Assembly (NCBI RefSeq): GCF_041321155.1
Contig: NZ_JBGGWB010000001.1
Span: 2,243,501-2,307,500 of the forward strand
DNA from: Sphingomonas sp. IW22
Lineage (GTDB): Bacteria > Pseudomonadota > Alphaproteobacteria > Sphingomonadales > Sphingomonadaceae
Direction: 5' to 3'
DNA: 64,000 nucleotides
Shown here one piece after another: positions 17,609 to 24,984 of this stretch. A program made the translations under genes and the position numbers. The notes under the pieces are model-generated. The model saw nothing but the letters and a program-made list of their open reading frames with translations, did no database searches and was not told the DNA's origin. The number at the start of each line of letters is the position of its first letter. Position 1 is the first letter of the stretch.

Positions 17609-20536
17609 ATGCTGTCGGTAGCCAATGTCCGCACCGCCGGCGGCGCGGCCAACTACTTCGCTGCCGACAATTACTACACGCGGGCTGATGCCGATCGCTC
17701 GGGTGAATGGCTGGGCAAGGGCGCTGCGGCGCTCGGGCTCAAAGGGGCCGTCGACGCGCGGCAGTTCGAGGCAATCCTCAAGGGGATGTTGCCTGACGGG
17801 AGCCGCGTCGGCAGTGACAACCGGGCGCACCGGGCGGGGACCGATCTCACCTTTTCGATGCCGAAAAGCTGGTCGGTCCTCGCTCTGGTAGGCGGCGACA
17901 AACGGATCCTTGACGCCTACGCCGCGGCCGTCCGGGAAACCCTGCGTTGGGCCGAGAAGAACCTCGCCGAGACCCGGATGGAGGTTCGCGGCAGGGAGCG
18001 AGCCGTCCAGACCGGCAACCTTGCGATCGCGCTGTTCCAGCACGACACCAATCGCAACCAGGAGCCCAACGCCCACTTCCATGCCGTCATTGCCAATGTG
18101 ACGAGAGGGGCCGATGGCAAATGGCGGGCATTGCGCAACGACAAGCTCTGGCAGCACAATACCCTCCTCAATGCCATGACGATGGCGCGGTTTCGTCTGA
18201 GCGTCGAAAAGCTCGGCTACGAGGTCGGTGAGTTCGGCAAGCACGGCAATTTCGAGGCCGTCGGGGTGCCCAAGCCGGTCCGCGATGCCTTCAGTTCCCG
18301 GCGAGCTGAAATCCTGGAAGCGGCCGCCCAGATGAACTTCTCAGGGCCAGGCGTGCTCGATGCTGCAACCTTGATGACCCGGGCCGACAAGGGGCGGATC
18401 GAAGATCGCGATGCGCTGACGCAGCAGTGGCAGGAAACGTCCGCAAGGTTGGGCTTTGATCCCGCCACCGTCATCGCCCAAGCCAATGCTCGCAGTGCGC
18501 AGGATCTTGGCAATGTGACCGGCTTGAGGCCAACGATGCGCGCGCTTGTTCGCAATGTTCAGGCCCTTGCAACCTCCTTTGCCGAGCGCCTTGGCCTGCG
18601 CGAAGGTGACCCGCTGATACCTAGCAGGCTGACCAATCGCAGCGTCGAGCAGGTCGCCGCAATTCATGCGGTCGCCTCGGCTGTCCGGCATCTCGGCGAG
18701 CGGGAAGCCGCCTTCACTCGGGCCGACATCTACCGTGCAGCGCTTGGCTTTGCGCTCCCGACTTCACTTGCAGACATCGAGCACCGCGTCGACCAGCTGC
18801 TCCGCCAGGGGCATCTGGAGAGGGGCAGGGGCGCCGACCGGGAACTGCTGACGACACGCGATGCTATCAGCCTCGAACAGCGCATCATTGCTGGGGTCGA
18901 AAAGGGGCGCGGTGCCGCGCCGGCGATTGTCTCTCCTGAGCTTGCAGGGACCCGTCTGCAGGCCCTATCCCAGATCAAATACGGGCTGACCCTGAATGCG
19001 GGACAGGAAGGGGCAGGACGTCTGCTGCTTGGTTCGAACAACCGGATCGTCGCGATCCAGGGCGTCGCGGGTGCAGGCAAGAGCACGGTCCTCAAACCTG
19101 TCGCCGATATCCTGCGCGAGGAGGGCAGGGCCGTCCTCGGGCTCGCGGTGCAGAACACGCTGATCCAGATGCTTGAGCGCGATACGGGTATTCCCTCGAT
19201 GACGGTGTCGCGGTTCCTCGCCCAGCACCGCGATCTCCTTGAAGGCGCCGATGCGGACCGTCTCGCCGAGGCCCGAACCGACATGCGCGGCACCGTCGTG
19301 CTGCTCGACGAGGCCTCGATGGTCGGGAATGCCGACAAGGAAAAGCTGGTGCGCCTGGCAAACCTGCTCGAACTCGGCCGCTTTGCGAGCATTGGTGACC
19401 GCAAGCAGCTGGGCGCAGTCGATGCCGGAAAGCCGTTCGATGTGATGCAGCAGGCCGGCATTGAGACGGCCGTCATGAGCACCAATCTTCGCGCGCGCAG
19501 CGAAGACCTTCGTGAAGCGCAACTGGCAGCGCAACAAGGGCGCATCGGGGACGCCATGCGCCACCTCGCACCCCAGGTGATCGAGGTGGGGAACGATGCT
19601 GCGGTCGATGCCGCCGCCGCTTGGTTGTCGCTCTCGTCAGCCGGGCGCGAGACAACTGCAATCTATGCTTCAGGCCGAAACCTGCGCAGCGCCGTGAACG
19701 AGGCTGTGCAGACCGGCCTCAAAGCGAGCGGGGAGATTGGGCCAGTATCAATGCGGCTCCAGACCCTCTCGCGCGTCAATGTAACCCGTGAGGAGCTGCG
19801 ATATGCCAGCACCTATGCCCCCGGCATGGTGGTCGATGTCGCGCGGCGTCAGCGCAGCCAAGGCCTTGCAGCAGGCGAATACCGGGTAGTCGGAACCGAT
19901 GTGGCTCGCGAGCGGGTGACGCTGGAGAACGAGCGTGGCCGCCAGTTCGAGTTTCGTCCGGGTCAGATCAGGCCGCAAGGTGAGCAGGATCCGCTGCGCC
20001 TTTTTGAAGTCCGCGCCATCGACATTTACACCGGCGACAAGATCCGGTGGACCGAGACCGATCACCAGCGGGGCCTGCTCAATGCCGACCAGGCCCGGAT
20101 TATCGCAGTCGACAAAGAGGCTGTCGTGGTGAAGACATCCTTGGGCGCAGAACATAGGCTGGAGCAGGGCGACCCGATGCTCCGCCGTCTCGATCTCGCC
20201 TATGCGCTCAATGCCCATATGGCTCAGGGGCTGACCTCCGATCGCGGCATTGCGGTGATGGATAGCCGCGAGCGCAATCTGGCGAACCAGCAGACGTTTC
20301 TGGTCACGATCACACGGCTGCGCGATGGCCTCACCCTCTATGTCGATAATGCTGGCAAGCTCGAAGCGGCGGTCGAGCGCAATGCCGGCATGAAGCGCTC
20401 GGCGCTGGAAACGGTCGATCTCCTCCGCGATGCGGCATCCAAAGGGCAGGCCAAAGATCGTGTGGCTCCTGAGCAGACACGTAAACCGCCAGAGCTTGAT
20501 CGGTCGATCACCAAGCCCTTCGAAATCGGCATCTAG
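17609..20536 (+). CDS. traA: MobF conjugative relaxase-helicase (TraA/TrwC type)
   Basis: 975 aa from ATG 17609 (MLSVANVRTAGGAANYF), the usual start for the family; an ATG at 17594 and a GTG at 17570 are in-frame alternatives. The relaxase domain shows tyrosines Y16, Y22 and Y23 and the three-His metal site H145-x10-H156-x-H158 with the spacing of TrwC. A RecD-like helicase follows, with Walker A GVAGAGKST near 485 and LLDEASMVGN. It nicks oriT and unwinds the transferred strand. It is transcribed with traD, 37 bases after its stop. C-terminal residues are basic. Confidence 0.93.
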   Translation: MLSVANVRTAGGAANYFAADNYYTRADADRSGEWLGKGAAALGLKGAVDARQFEAILKGMLPDGSRVGSDNRAHRAGTDLTFSMPKSWSVLALVGGDKRILDAYAAAVRETLRWAEKNLAETRMEVRGRERAVQTGNLAIALFQHDTNRNQEPNAHFHAVIANVTRGADGKWRALRNDKLWQHNTLLNAMTMARFRLSVEKLGYEVGEFGKHGNFEAVGVPKPVRDAFSSRRAEILEAAAQMNFSGPGVLDAATLMTRADKGRIEDRDALTQQWQETSARLGFDPATVIAQANARSAQDLGNVTGLRPTMRALVRNVQALATSFAERLGLREGDPLIPSRLTNRSVEQVAAIHAVASAVRHLGEREAAFTRADIYRAALGFALPTSLADIEHRVDQLLRQGHLERGRGADRELLTTRDAISLEQRIIAGVEKGRGAAPAIVSPELAGTRLQALSQIKYGLTLNAGQEGAGRLLLGSNNRIVAIQGVAGAGKSTVLKPVADILREEGRAVLGLAVQNTLIQMLERDTGIPSMTVSRFLAQHRDLLEGADADRLAEARTDMRGTVVLLDEASMVGNADKEKLVRLANLLELGRFASIGDRKQLGAVDAGKPFDVMQQAGIETAVMSTNLRARSEDLREAQLAAQQGRIGDAMRHLAPQVIEVGNDAAVDAAAAWLSLSSAGRETTAIYASGRNLRSAVNEAVQTGLKASGEIGPVSMRLQTLSRVNVTREELRYASTYAPGMVVDVARRQRSQGLAAGEYRVVGTDVARERVTLENERGRQFEFRPGQIRPQGEQDPLRLFEVRAIDIYTGDKIRWTETDHQRGLLNADQARIIAVDKEAVVVKTSLGAEHRLEQGDPMLRRLDLAYALNAHMAQGLTSDRGIAVMDSRERNLANQQTFLVTITRLRDGLTLYVDNAGKLEAAVERNAGMKRSALETVDLLRDAASKGQAKDRVAPEQTRKPPELDRSITKPFEIGI

Positions 20537-20602
20537 CGTCCTGCTGTCCCCATGCGTCCGCACATGGCCGGTTGACGAGAAGTTCTTTATTTGTTCTCAT
20601 TA

Positions 20603-20849
20603 GCCCATTCACCGAATCTCCGACGATATCCTCCTCACCCATCTCGAAGTCGCGCTGGCCGTTGCGCCGGAGCACACGCTCGTCCATCTCAATGCCGATG
20701 ATCCACGCGCCCAGCGCAGCGCCAGGGTCGATCTGGCTCGTCATCTTGTCGAACGCATGCGCGGTTTCACCATCGAAGGCGACAGCCATGGCTGCCCAGG
20801 CGCGCAATCGTGCCTATTTCCGGGCGATCTGCCGCCGATCGGATAAACT
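20603..20849 (+). pseudogene. Unidentified coding remnant downstream of traA
   Basis: In the gap after traA, a plus-strand frame opens after a TAG and runs to TAA with high GC at third positions (segment HLEVALAVAPEHTLVHLNAD and on through VDLARHLVERMRGFTIEG). It has no start codon or ribosome site. It looks like the 3' part of a lost gene rather than random sequence. Family not recognised. Confidence 0.3.
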
Positions 20850-20870
20850 GATTGAGCTTGTAGAGGAGGT

Positions 20871-21068
20871 TTACTGGAGTGGCCTGTGCGGGGCGTTGGA
20901 GCTCAGCTGGACAATTCGCTCGGCGATAGCCTGCCAGGTCCGAATGCCTGCCTCGTCGCCAGTAAGTGCGAGAGCCCCAATCTGTTCGGCGACGTGCAAG
21001 GGTGCATTGTCCCCATGGGCTCGAAGGACATGGTTGGCGCAGGCCCAGAGCTCCCAGTCGCTAAGCAT
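20871..21068 (-). CDS. DUF6961-family small protein
   Basis: 65 aa, start ATG 21066-21068, which shares one base with the stop of the DUF5818 gene (TGATG), showing translational coupling. The sequence LSDWELWACANHVLRAHGD, then a helical HVAEQIGALALTGDEAG part, fits DUF6961. Third gene of a nuclease-DUF5818-DUF6961 operon. Function unknown. Confidence 0.7.
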   Translation of the reverse strand: MLSDWELWACANHVLRAHGDNAPLHVAEQIGALALTGDEAGIRTWQAIAERIVQLSSNAPHRPLQ

Positions 21069-21373
21069 CAGCCGAGCGCACTGATGGCCGCGCCAACCGT
21101 CGCGTAGAGACCATAGGCGACGAAACCTGCGGCAAGAATGAATTCGAGGCGGAGTTTGAATGCAGTCGGTCGAGGGTGTCCGGATGGCCATATCTGGTCA
21201 CAGACAAATCCGTTGAACCCCGAACGCTCCCCGACCACTTCGACGCGAGAGCCGATGAATTTGCGTACCTGGCGGGTGTTGTCGAGTTCCCATGTCCCGC
21301 CACCATCGGTTCGCAGCACCGGTCCGTTGGCCGACCGTTCGACGATGCCGGTCAGATGCGTGGTGCAGATCAC
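21068..21373 (-). CDS. DUF5818-family protein with C-terminal membrane helix
   Basis: 101 aa from a GTG at 21371-21373 that overlaps the nuclease stop as GTGA; longer upstream starts would run deep into the nuclease gene. The middle shows a small beta-barrel pattern (THLTGIVERSANGPVLRT, GGGTWELD, RVEVVGERSGFNGF) typical of DUF5818. The end is a hydrophobic helix (LAAGFVAYGLYATVGAAIS). Probably envelope-associated and coupled to the secreted nuclease. Confidence 0.7.
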   Translation of the reverse strand: MICTTHLTGIVERSANGPVLRTDGGGTWELDNTRQVRKFIGSRVEVVGERSGFNGFVCDQIWPSGHPRPTAFKLRLEFILAAGFVAYGLYATVGAAISALG

Positions 21374-21795
21374 CGGCAAGCCGGGCCTTTCCAGTAGCGA
21401 TCCCAACGCAGGACGGTGCCGGTTTTGATCATGGCGCATGACAGATCGGCACCTGACGGCAGGCGGCACCAGGCAGCCGTTCTGTTGCCGCCCGCGCCCC
21501 CCTCGGAGCGGCAGGTCATCCGGAGACCTCGAACGACAACATGGCCGGTTGAAATTGTCCCGCGCGCGCCGCCCATCAGCTGCACGAGGGCATCGCGCGC
21601 CTCAATCGCCGTGGCATCGGGGCAGGGCTGATTGGTGCGGCAGGTGCCGTCCATTTCCCGGGCAGCGATACCGGCGATCCGAAGGTGAGGGCCTTCTGCA
21701 CACCAGACCGGGCCATCGCCATCCCAGACATGGGTTGCCGTGCAGGTAAAGGTCTGGCCGGACGCGACGATCGAAGCGGCAAGGAGGGCAAGCAT
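21370..21795 (-). CDS. Secreted thermonuclease-family (SNase-like) protein
   Basis: 141 aa. The first about 15 residues are a hydrophobic signal peptide (MLALLAASIVASGQT). An SNase-like barrel follows: FTCTATHVWDGDGPVWC, then RIAGIAAREMDG, ATAIEARDAL. Six or more cysteines suggest disulfides and a periplasmic or secreted location. The canonical active-site Arg/Glu pair is only partly matched, so nuclease activity is not certain. First gene of a three-gene coupled operon. Confidence 0.75.
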   Translation of the reverse strand: MLALLAASIVASGQTFTCTATHVWDGDGPVWCAEGPHLRIAGIAAREMDGTCRTNQPCPDATAIEARDALVQLMGGARGTISTGHVVVRGLRMTCRSEGGAGGNRTAAWCRLPSGADLSCAMIKTGTVLRWDRYWKGPACR

Positions 21796-21807
21796 CAGTA
21801 GGCCACC

Positions 21808-22449
21808 TTAGAGCGCCCTTCCAAACCAGAGAACCCGTCCGACGATATTGAGCGTGCGTTTCTCGAGGCCGCGCCAGCTTGGATAGGCCGGGTTGTCGCT
21901 CAGGACCGACGCGCGCTTGCCCTGTGGTTCGAGCGCAATGCGCTTTACGCTCAGCATATCGTCCATCCGCAGGACATAGATCCCGTCTCTAAGCCGCGCC
22001 TGGCCGTCCCCGAGATCGACCATAACTTCGTCGCCATCATGAAGGGTGGGCTCCATGGAGTCGCCATGCACGGCGATGATCGACAGGCTCGCTGCCTTGC
22101 TCGCGGTCAGTCGCCGCAGCCACTTCTCGTCGAAGCCAAACTGCGCGGATTTGGCTTCCATTTCGGCCAGAGCGCCGTGGCCGGCTGATGCCTCGACATT
22201 GAGCAAAGGCACATGGACGAGCTCGACCACCGGGCCTGAGCGGCGGGCAGGGGCTCCAAGAACCTTCTCATCGACCCCGAAAAATCGCGCCAGAACCGAG
22301 CGATCCTGCTCGTCCAGCTGCCGCGGACTGCCGCGCCGAATGTACTGCTGGATGTAGGCGGCATTGCGCCCCAGCAGACGCGAAACCGAGGAGTAATTCA
22401 CGCCTCGTTGCTGGATCAGTTCATCCAAGGCTCTCCGTGCGTCGTCCAT
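21808..22449 (-). CDS. S24/LexA-type repressor with N-terminal HTH
   Basis: 213 aa from ATG 22447-22449. The N-terminus is a helix-turn-helix region (about residues 15-45, VNYSSVSRLLGRNAAYIQQY). The C-terminal S24 peptidase has Ser131 in HGDSMEP, Lys169 in SVKRI and a probable self-cleavage A-G at 89-90. This is the CI/LexA arrangement: a repressor inactivated by RecA-stimulated self-cleavage, so the element is probably SOS-responsive. It faces a divergent small gene across paired palindromic operators. A GTG at 22473 is an alternative start but would lie within an operator. Confidence 0.88.
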   Translation of the reverse strand: MDDARRALDELIQQRGVNYSSVSRLLGRNAAYIQQYIRRGSPRQLDEQDRSVLARFFGVDEKVLGAPARRSGPVVELVHVPLLNVEASAGHGALAEMEAKSAQFGFDEKWLRRLTASKAASLSIIAVHGDSMEPTLHDGDEVMVDLGDGQARLRDGIYVLRMDDMLSVKRIALEPQGKRASVLSDNPAYPSWRGLEKRTLNIVGRVLWFGRAL

Positions 22450-22473
22450 GACTACCAGTCCTATCGCGGGCAC

Positions 22474-22512
22474 CTAGGAAAATCCATCCTAGACTCTAGG
22501 AAGCCTTCCTAG
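22474..22512. promoter_or_regulatory. Paired palindromic operators of the S24 repressor
   Basis: CTAGGA-N7-TCCTAG at 22474-22492 and the perfect CTAGGAAG-C-CTTCCTAG at 22496-22512. Both share the CTAGGA half-site and lie between the divergent repressor and the 62-aa gene. They are the natural candidates for autorepression and a lytic/lysogenic-style switch. Confidence 0.75.
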
Positions 22513-22555
22513 TAAGAACATATCAAGAACACAAGCCTAAAGCGAGTCGACGGCG

Positions 22556-22744
22556 ATGGAACTACTGGAGCAGATCGAGGCATATCTGGCGAAAACACGA
22601 ACGTCGCCAAGCACCTTCGGTCGGCACGTCGTGGCAGATCCTCGCTTCGTTCAGGACCTTCGGGACGGGCGCAGGCCACGCCGCAAGACCTGCCAGAAAG
22701 TGTCGAAATTTCTTGCGAGCTCAGAGGCAGTTAGCCGCAGGTAG
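22556..22744 (+). CDS. Small helix-turn-helix-like protein divergent from the repressor
   Basis: 62 aa: LLEQIEAYLAKTRTSPSTFG, then a Cro-like FGRHVVADPRFVQDLRDG turn and a basic RRPRRKTCQKV tail. The position opposite an S24 repressor, sharing its operators, is that of a Cro-type regulator. The ribosome site is weak, so the start is not certain. Confidence 0.55.
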   Translation: MELLEQIEAYLAKTRTSPSTFGRHVVADPRFVQDLRDGRRPRRKTCQKVSKFLASSEAVSRR

Positions 22745-22819
22745 TCTAGCGAAATCTGGGGCAGTTTCTTCCGAATCTCGTTGCCTCGTCCTCAAGCATC
22801 CATTACGCTTACCCATACA

Positions 22820-22841
22820 GAAACTGGTTTAGCCCAGTTTC
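22820..22841. promoter_or_regulatory. BrxR/CapW-type operator palindrome
   Basis: GAAACTGG-N6-CCAGTTTC, extendable by one pair on each side, ends 15 bases before the brxR-like start codon. WYL repressors of the BrxR/CapW family bind such inverted repeats before their own gene. Confidence 0.75.
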
Positions 22842-22856
22842 TTGGGGGATCTGGGA

Positions 22857-23729
22857 ATGGATAGCGATTCGGGATTGAGGCGCGGGGTTGAGAGCCGCCT
22901 CGAATTCATCGAATTCAGGCTCTTTTGGGAAGGGCATGTCAACCGGAGTGACCTGATTGAAGTTTTCGGCGTTTCGATCAACCAGGCTTCGACGGATCTG
23001 AACAGATATCTTGGCCTGGCTGAAGCCAACATGGTCTACGACAAGAGCGCCAGGACTTACGTTCGCAGCTCTTCCTTTACCCCCGTATTCCACCAGCCCG
23101 ACGCAGCCCAATATCTCTCACAGCTCAGATCGCTCTCGGATGGAATCATTGCCGCCGATGACAGCTGGATCGGAGGCTTGCCGAGTTTCGCCTGTGCCCC
23201 GACGCCCGCCCGGGGTGTCTCGCCCAAAACTCTGCGGGCCATCGTGACGGCGATCAAACGGCACGAGGCGATCGAAGTCTTCTACCAATCGATGTCTTCC
23301 CTTGAGCCTGCTTGGCGGTGGATCGAACCTCATGCCTTGGTGTTTGACGGCTTCAGATGGCATGCTCGCGCGAATTGCCCACGCAGCAGCGCCTTCAAGG
23401 ACTTCGTTCTCTCGCGCATCACCGATACGCGCTCATCGAAGCCGGCAGATGCTCGGGCGACAAGTGATCGCGAATGGGAAGAGCAGGTTGAGCTCGAGAT
23501 CGCGCCTCACCCCGAATTGAGCGCTGGTCAGCGCAAGGCGATCGAGCTCGACTACGGAATGGAAAGGGGCGTGACGACCATCCCGGTCCGAAGGGCTCTC
23601 CTCTACTACGCACTGAAGCGCCTCGGATTGGATACCGATCCGGCAGCACGTAAGCCCCAGGACCAGCAGATTGTGCTCTTGAACGCGGATAAGGTGGCGC
23701 TCGCACTCGGAAACGGCGCCCACTCATGA
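22857..23729 (+). CDS. brxR: BrxR/CapW-type WYL-domain repressor of a BREX operon
   Basis: 290 aa; ATG 22857 has GGGGGA about seven bases before it, preferred over the TTG at 22842. Domains: winged helix at about 10-75 (RLEFIEFRLFWEGHVNRSDL, VSINQASTDLNRYLG), a WYL-like beta domain at about 120-200 (AIEVFYQSMSS, the WRWIEPHALVFDGFRWHARA strand) and a C-terminal extension. This is the layout of the BrxR/CapW regulators that repress BREX and CBASS operons. It overlaps brxA by four bases (ATGA). The neighbouring palindrome is its probable binding site. Confidence 0.85.
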   Translation: MDSDSGLRRGVESRLEFIEFRLFWEGHVNRSDLIEVFGVSINQASTDLNRYLGLAEANMVYDKSARTYVRSSSFTPVFHQPDAAQYLSQLRSLSDGIIAADDSWIGGLPSFACAPTPARGVSPKTLRAIVTAIKRHEAIEVFYQSMSSLEPAWRWIEPHALVFDGFRWHARANCPRSSAFKDFVLSRITDTRSSKPADARATSDREWEEQVELEIAPHPELSAGQRKAIELDYGMERGVTTIPVRRALLYYALKRLGLDTDPAARKPQDQQIVLLNADKVALALGNGAHS

Positions 23730-24349
23730 CCCGAAAGGCAAGTACCTCAAAATATCGGATGTCTTTCGGCACCGGCGGCCTATTCCTGAATGAGAGCATT
23801 GCGATTGCACGGCTCTATCAGGAGCTGGGAGACTGGACTGCGGTCAAGAAGGCCGCGGGCGAACAGGGCGTCATCCCCTTCCGGAAACAATCATCGGTGA
23901 CCCGCTCGGTCCGAGAGATCGCCAATCGCCTAGAAGCTCTAAAGGTGGATGAGATCGATCTGCTTTGTCATGGTGATTACGCGGATCAGCTTTCGGTCCT
24001 CTGGCTGGCACTATGCCGGGCCTATCGGTTCATCGGTGAGTTTGCGGTCGAACTCCTTTCGGAGCGTTTCCTCAGTTTCCGCACCCATGTCACCTACGAC
24101 GACTTCGATTCTTTCTATGCGGCCAAGGCTGAATGGGAGCCAGAGCTCGAAGCCATCAGCACTTCGACCCGCGAAAAACTGCGTCAGATCCTGTTTAGGC
24201 TCATGAGAGAGGCGGGGATCCTTAACCAAGAGGATCATATTTGTCGGGCGCTGCTCTCGCCGAGCTTCGCGGCCCTGATGGCGCAATCCGACCCGCATGA
24301 ACTGCGATATTTCCCGGGCGTGGAGCTCGGCAGGCAAAGGGGCGCCTGA
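23726..24349 (+). CDS. brxA: BREX protein BrxA (DUF1819)
   Basis: 207 aa. The family pattern is clear: KYRMSFGTGGLFLNESIAIA at the start, YQELGDWTAVK, then LSVLWLALCRAYRFIGEFAVE, and YDDFDSFYAAKAEWEPELE, and STREKLRQILFRLMREAGIL. BrxA is a small DNA-binding helical protein, the first core gene of type I BREX operons. It is coupled to brxR (ATGA overlap) and to brxB (one-base overlap). It appears intact, but the system it serves is broken downstream. Confidence 0.9.
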   Translation: MTRKASTSKYRMSFGTGGLFLNESIAIARLYQELGDWTAVKKAAGEQGVIPFRKQSSVTRSVREIANRLEALKVDEIDLLCHGDYADQLSVLWLALCRAYRFIGEFAVELLSERFLSFRTHVTYDDFDSFYAAKAEWEPELEAISTSTREKLRQILFRLMREAGILNQEDHICRALLSPSFAALMAQSDPHELRYFPGVELGRQRGA

Positions 24350-24960
24350 TGACACGAGATACAAACACGATGACGCCCCGAGAGCGTCAGGACCATTTGC
24401 TGGAAGTCGTTTCGAGCCAGCGTTTTCTCAGGAAGCTGGGCCTAGGGAATGAGGTTCCTTTCTTCATCTGCCCTTTCACGGCCAGCGACGCTGTGGACAT
24501 GGAACAGGTGCGGGGTCAGCTGGTAAGACAGCTCGCCAATCGCGGCGTCACGGTGCTGGACATAAATCTCTATGATCTGGCTATCGATATACTGCGCGAG
24601 CGCGGGATATGGGTTGAGCTGATCGCTGCCGAACCGGGGGTAACAAAGGACGAGCTCAAGGAGCTTTTGCAGAATGTCCTTGATCCCGAGACCCACCTCA
24701 TCCCCGAAATCGGCAAGAGACTGGCAAGCCAATCGTTTGACGTCCTTTTCCTTTCCGGCGTGGGTGAAGTCTTCCCCTATATCCGTTCGCATAACGTGCT
24801 GAACAACCTCCAAAGTACGGCCAAGGAAAAGCCAACTCTGATGTTTTTCCCTGGAAACTACACGCACGCCTTGGCCAGCGGGGCCTCGCTGGATCTTTTT
24901 GGAATTCTGCACGACGACAAATATTATCGTGCTTTCAACATCTTCAATTACGAGGTCTGA
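24349..24960 (+). CDS. brxB: BREX protein BrxB (DUF1788)
   Basis: 203 aa. Recognisable DUF1788 features: RFLRKLGLGNEVPFFICPF, VTVLDINLYDLAIDIL, FDVLFLSGVGEVFPYIRSHN, VLNNLQ and TLMFFPGNYT near the end. BrxB is a core type I BREX protein of unresolved biochemical role. Coupled to brxA. The gene that should follow, brxC, is represented only by its first codons before an insertion sequence. Confidence 0.9.
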   Translation: MTRDTNTMTPRERQDHLLEVVSSQRFLRKLGLGNEVPFFICPFTASDAVDMEQVRGQLVRQLANRGVTVLDINLYDLAIDILRERGIWVELIAAEPGVTKDELKELLQNVLDPETHLIPEIGKRLASQSFDVLFLSGVGEVFPYIRSHNVLNNLQSTAKEKPTLMFFPGNYTHALASGASLDLFGILHDDKYYRAFNIFNYEV

Positions 24961-24969
24961 GGGGCCGAT

Positions 24970-24984
24970 ATGACCATTTTGCGC
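24970..24984 (+). pseudogene. brxC: 5' end of brxC, cut by IS21-family insertion
   Basis: Nine bases after brxB an ATG with a GAGGGG ribosome-like site begins M-T-I-L-R; brxC proteins commonly begin M-T-(I/L). Five codons later the IS21-family left end starts (TGTAGATTTCC). The rest of brxC and all of pglX, pglZ and brxL are absent from the window. That this is brxC is inferred from operon order. Confidence 0.5.
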
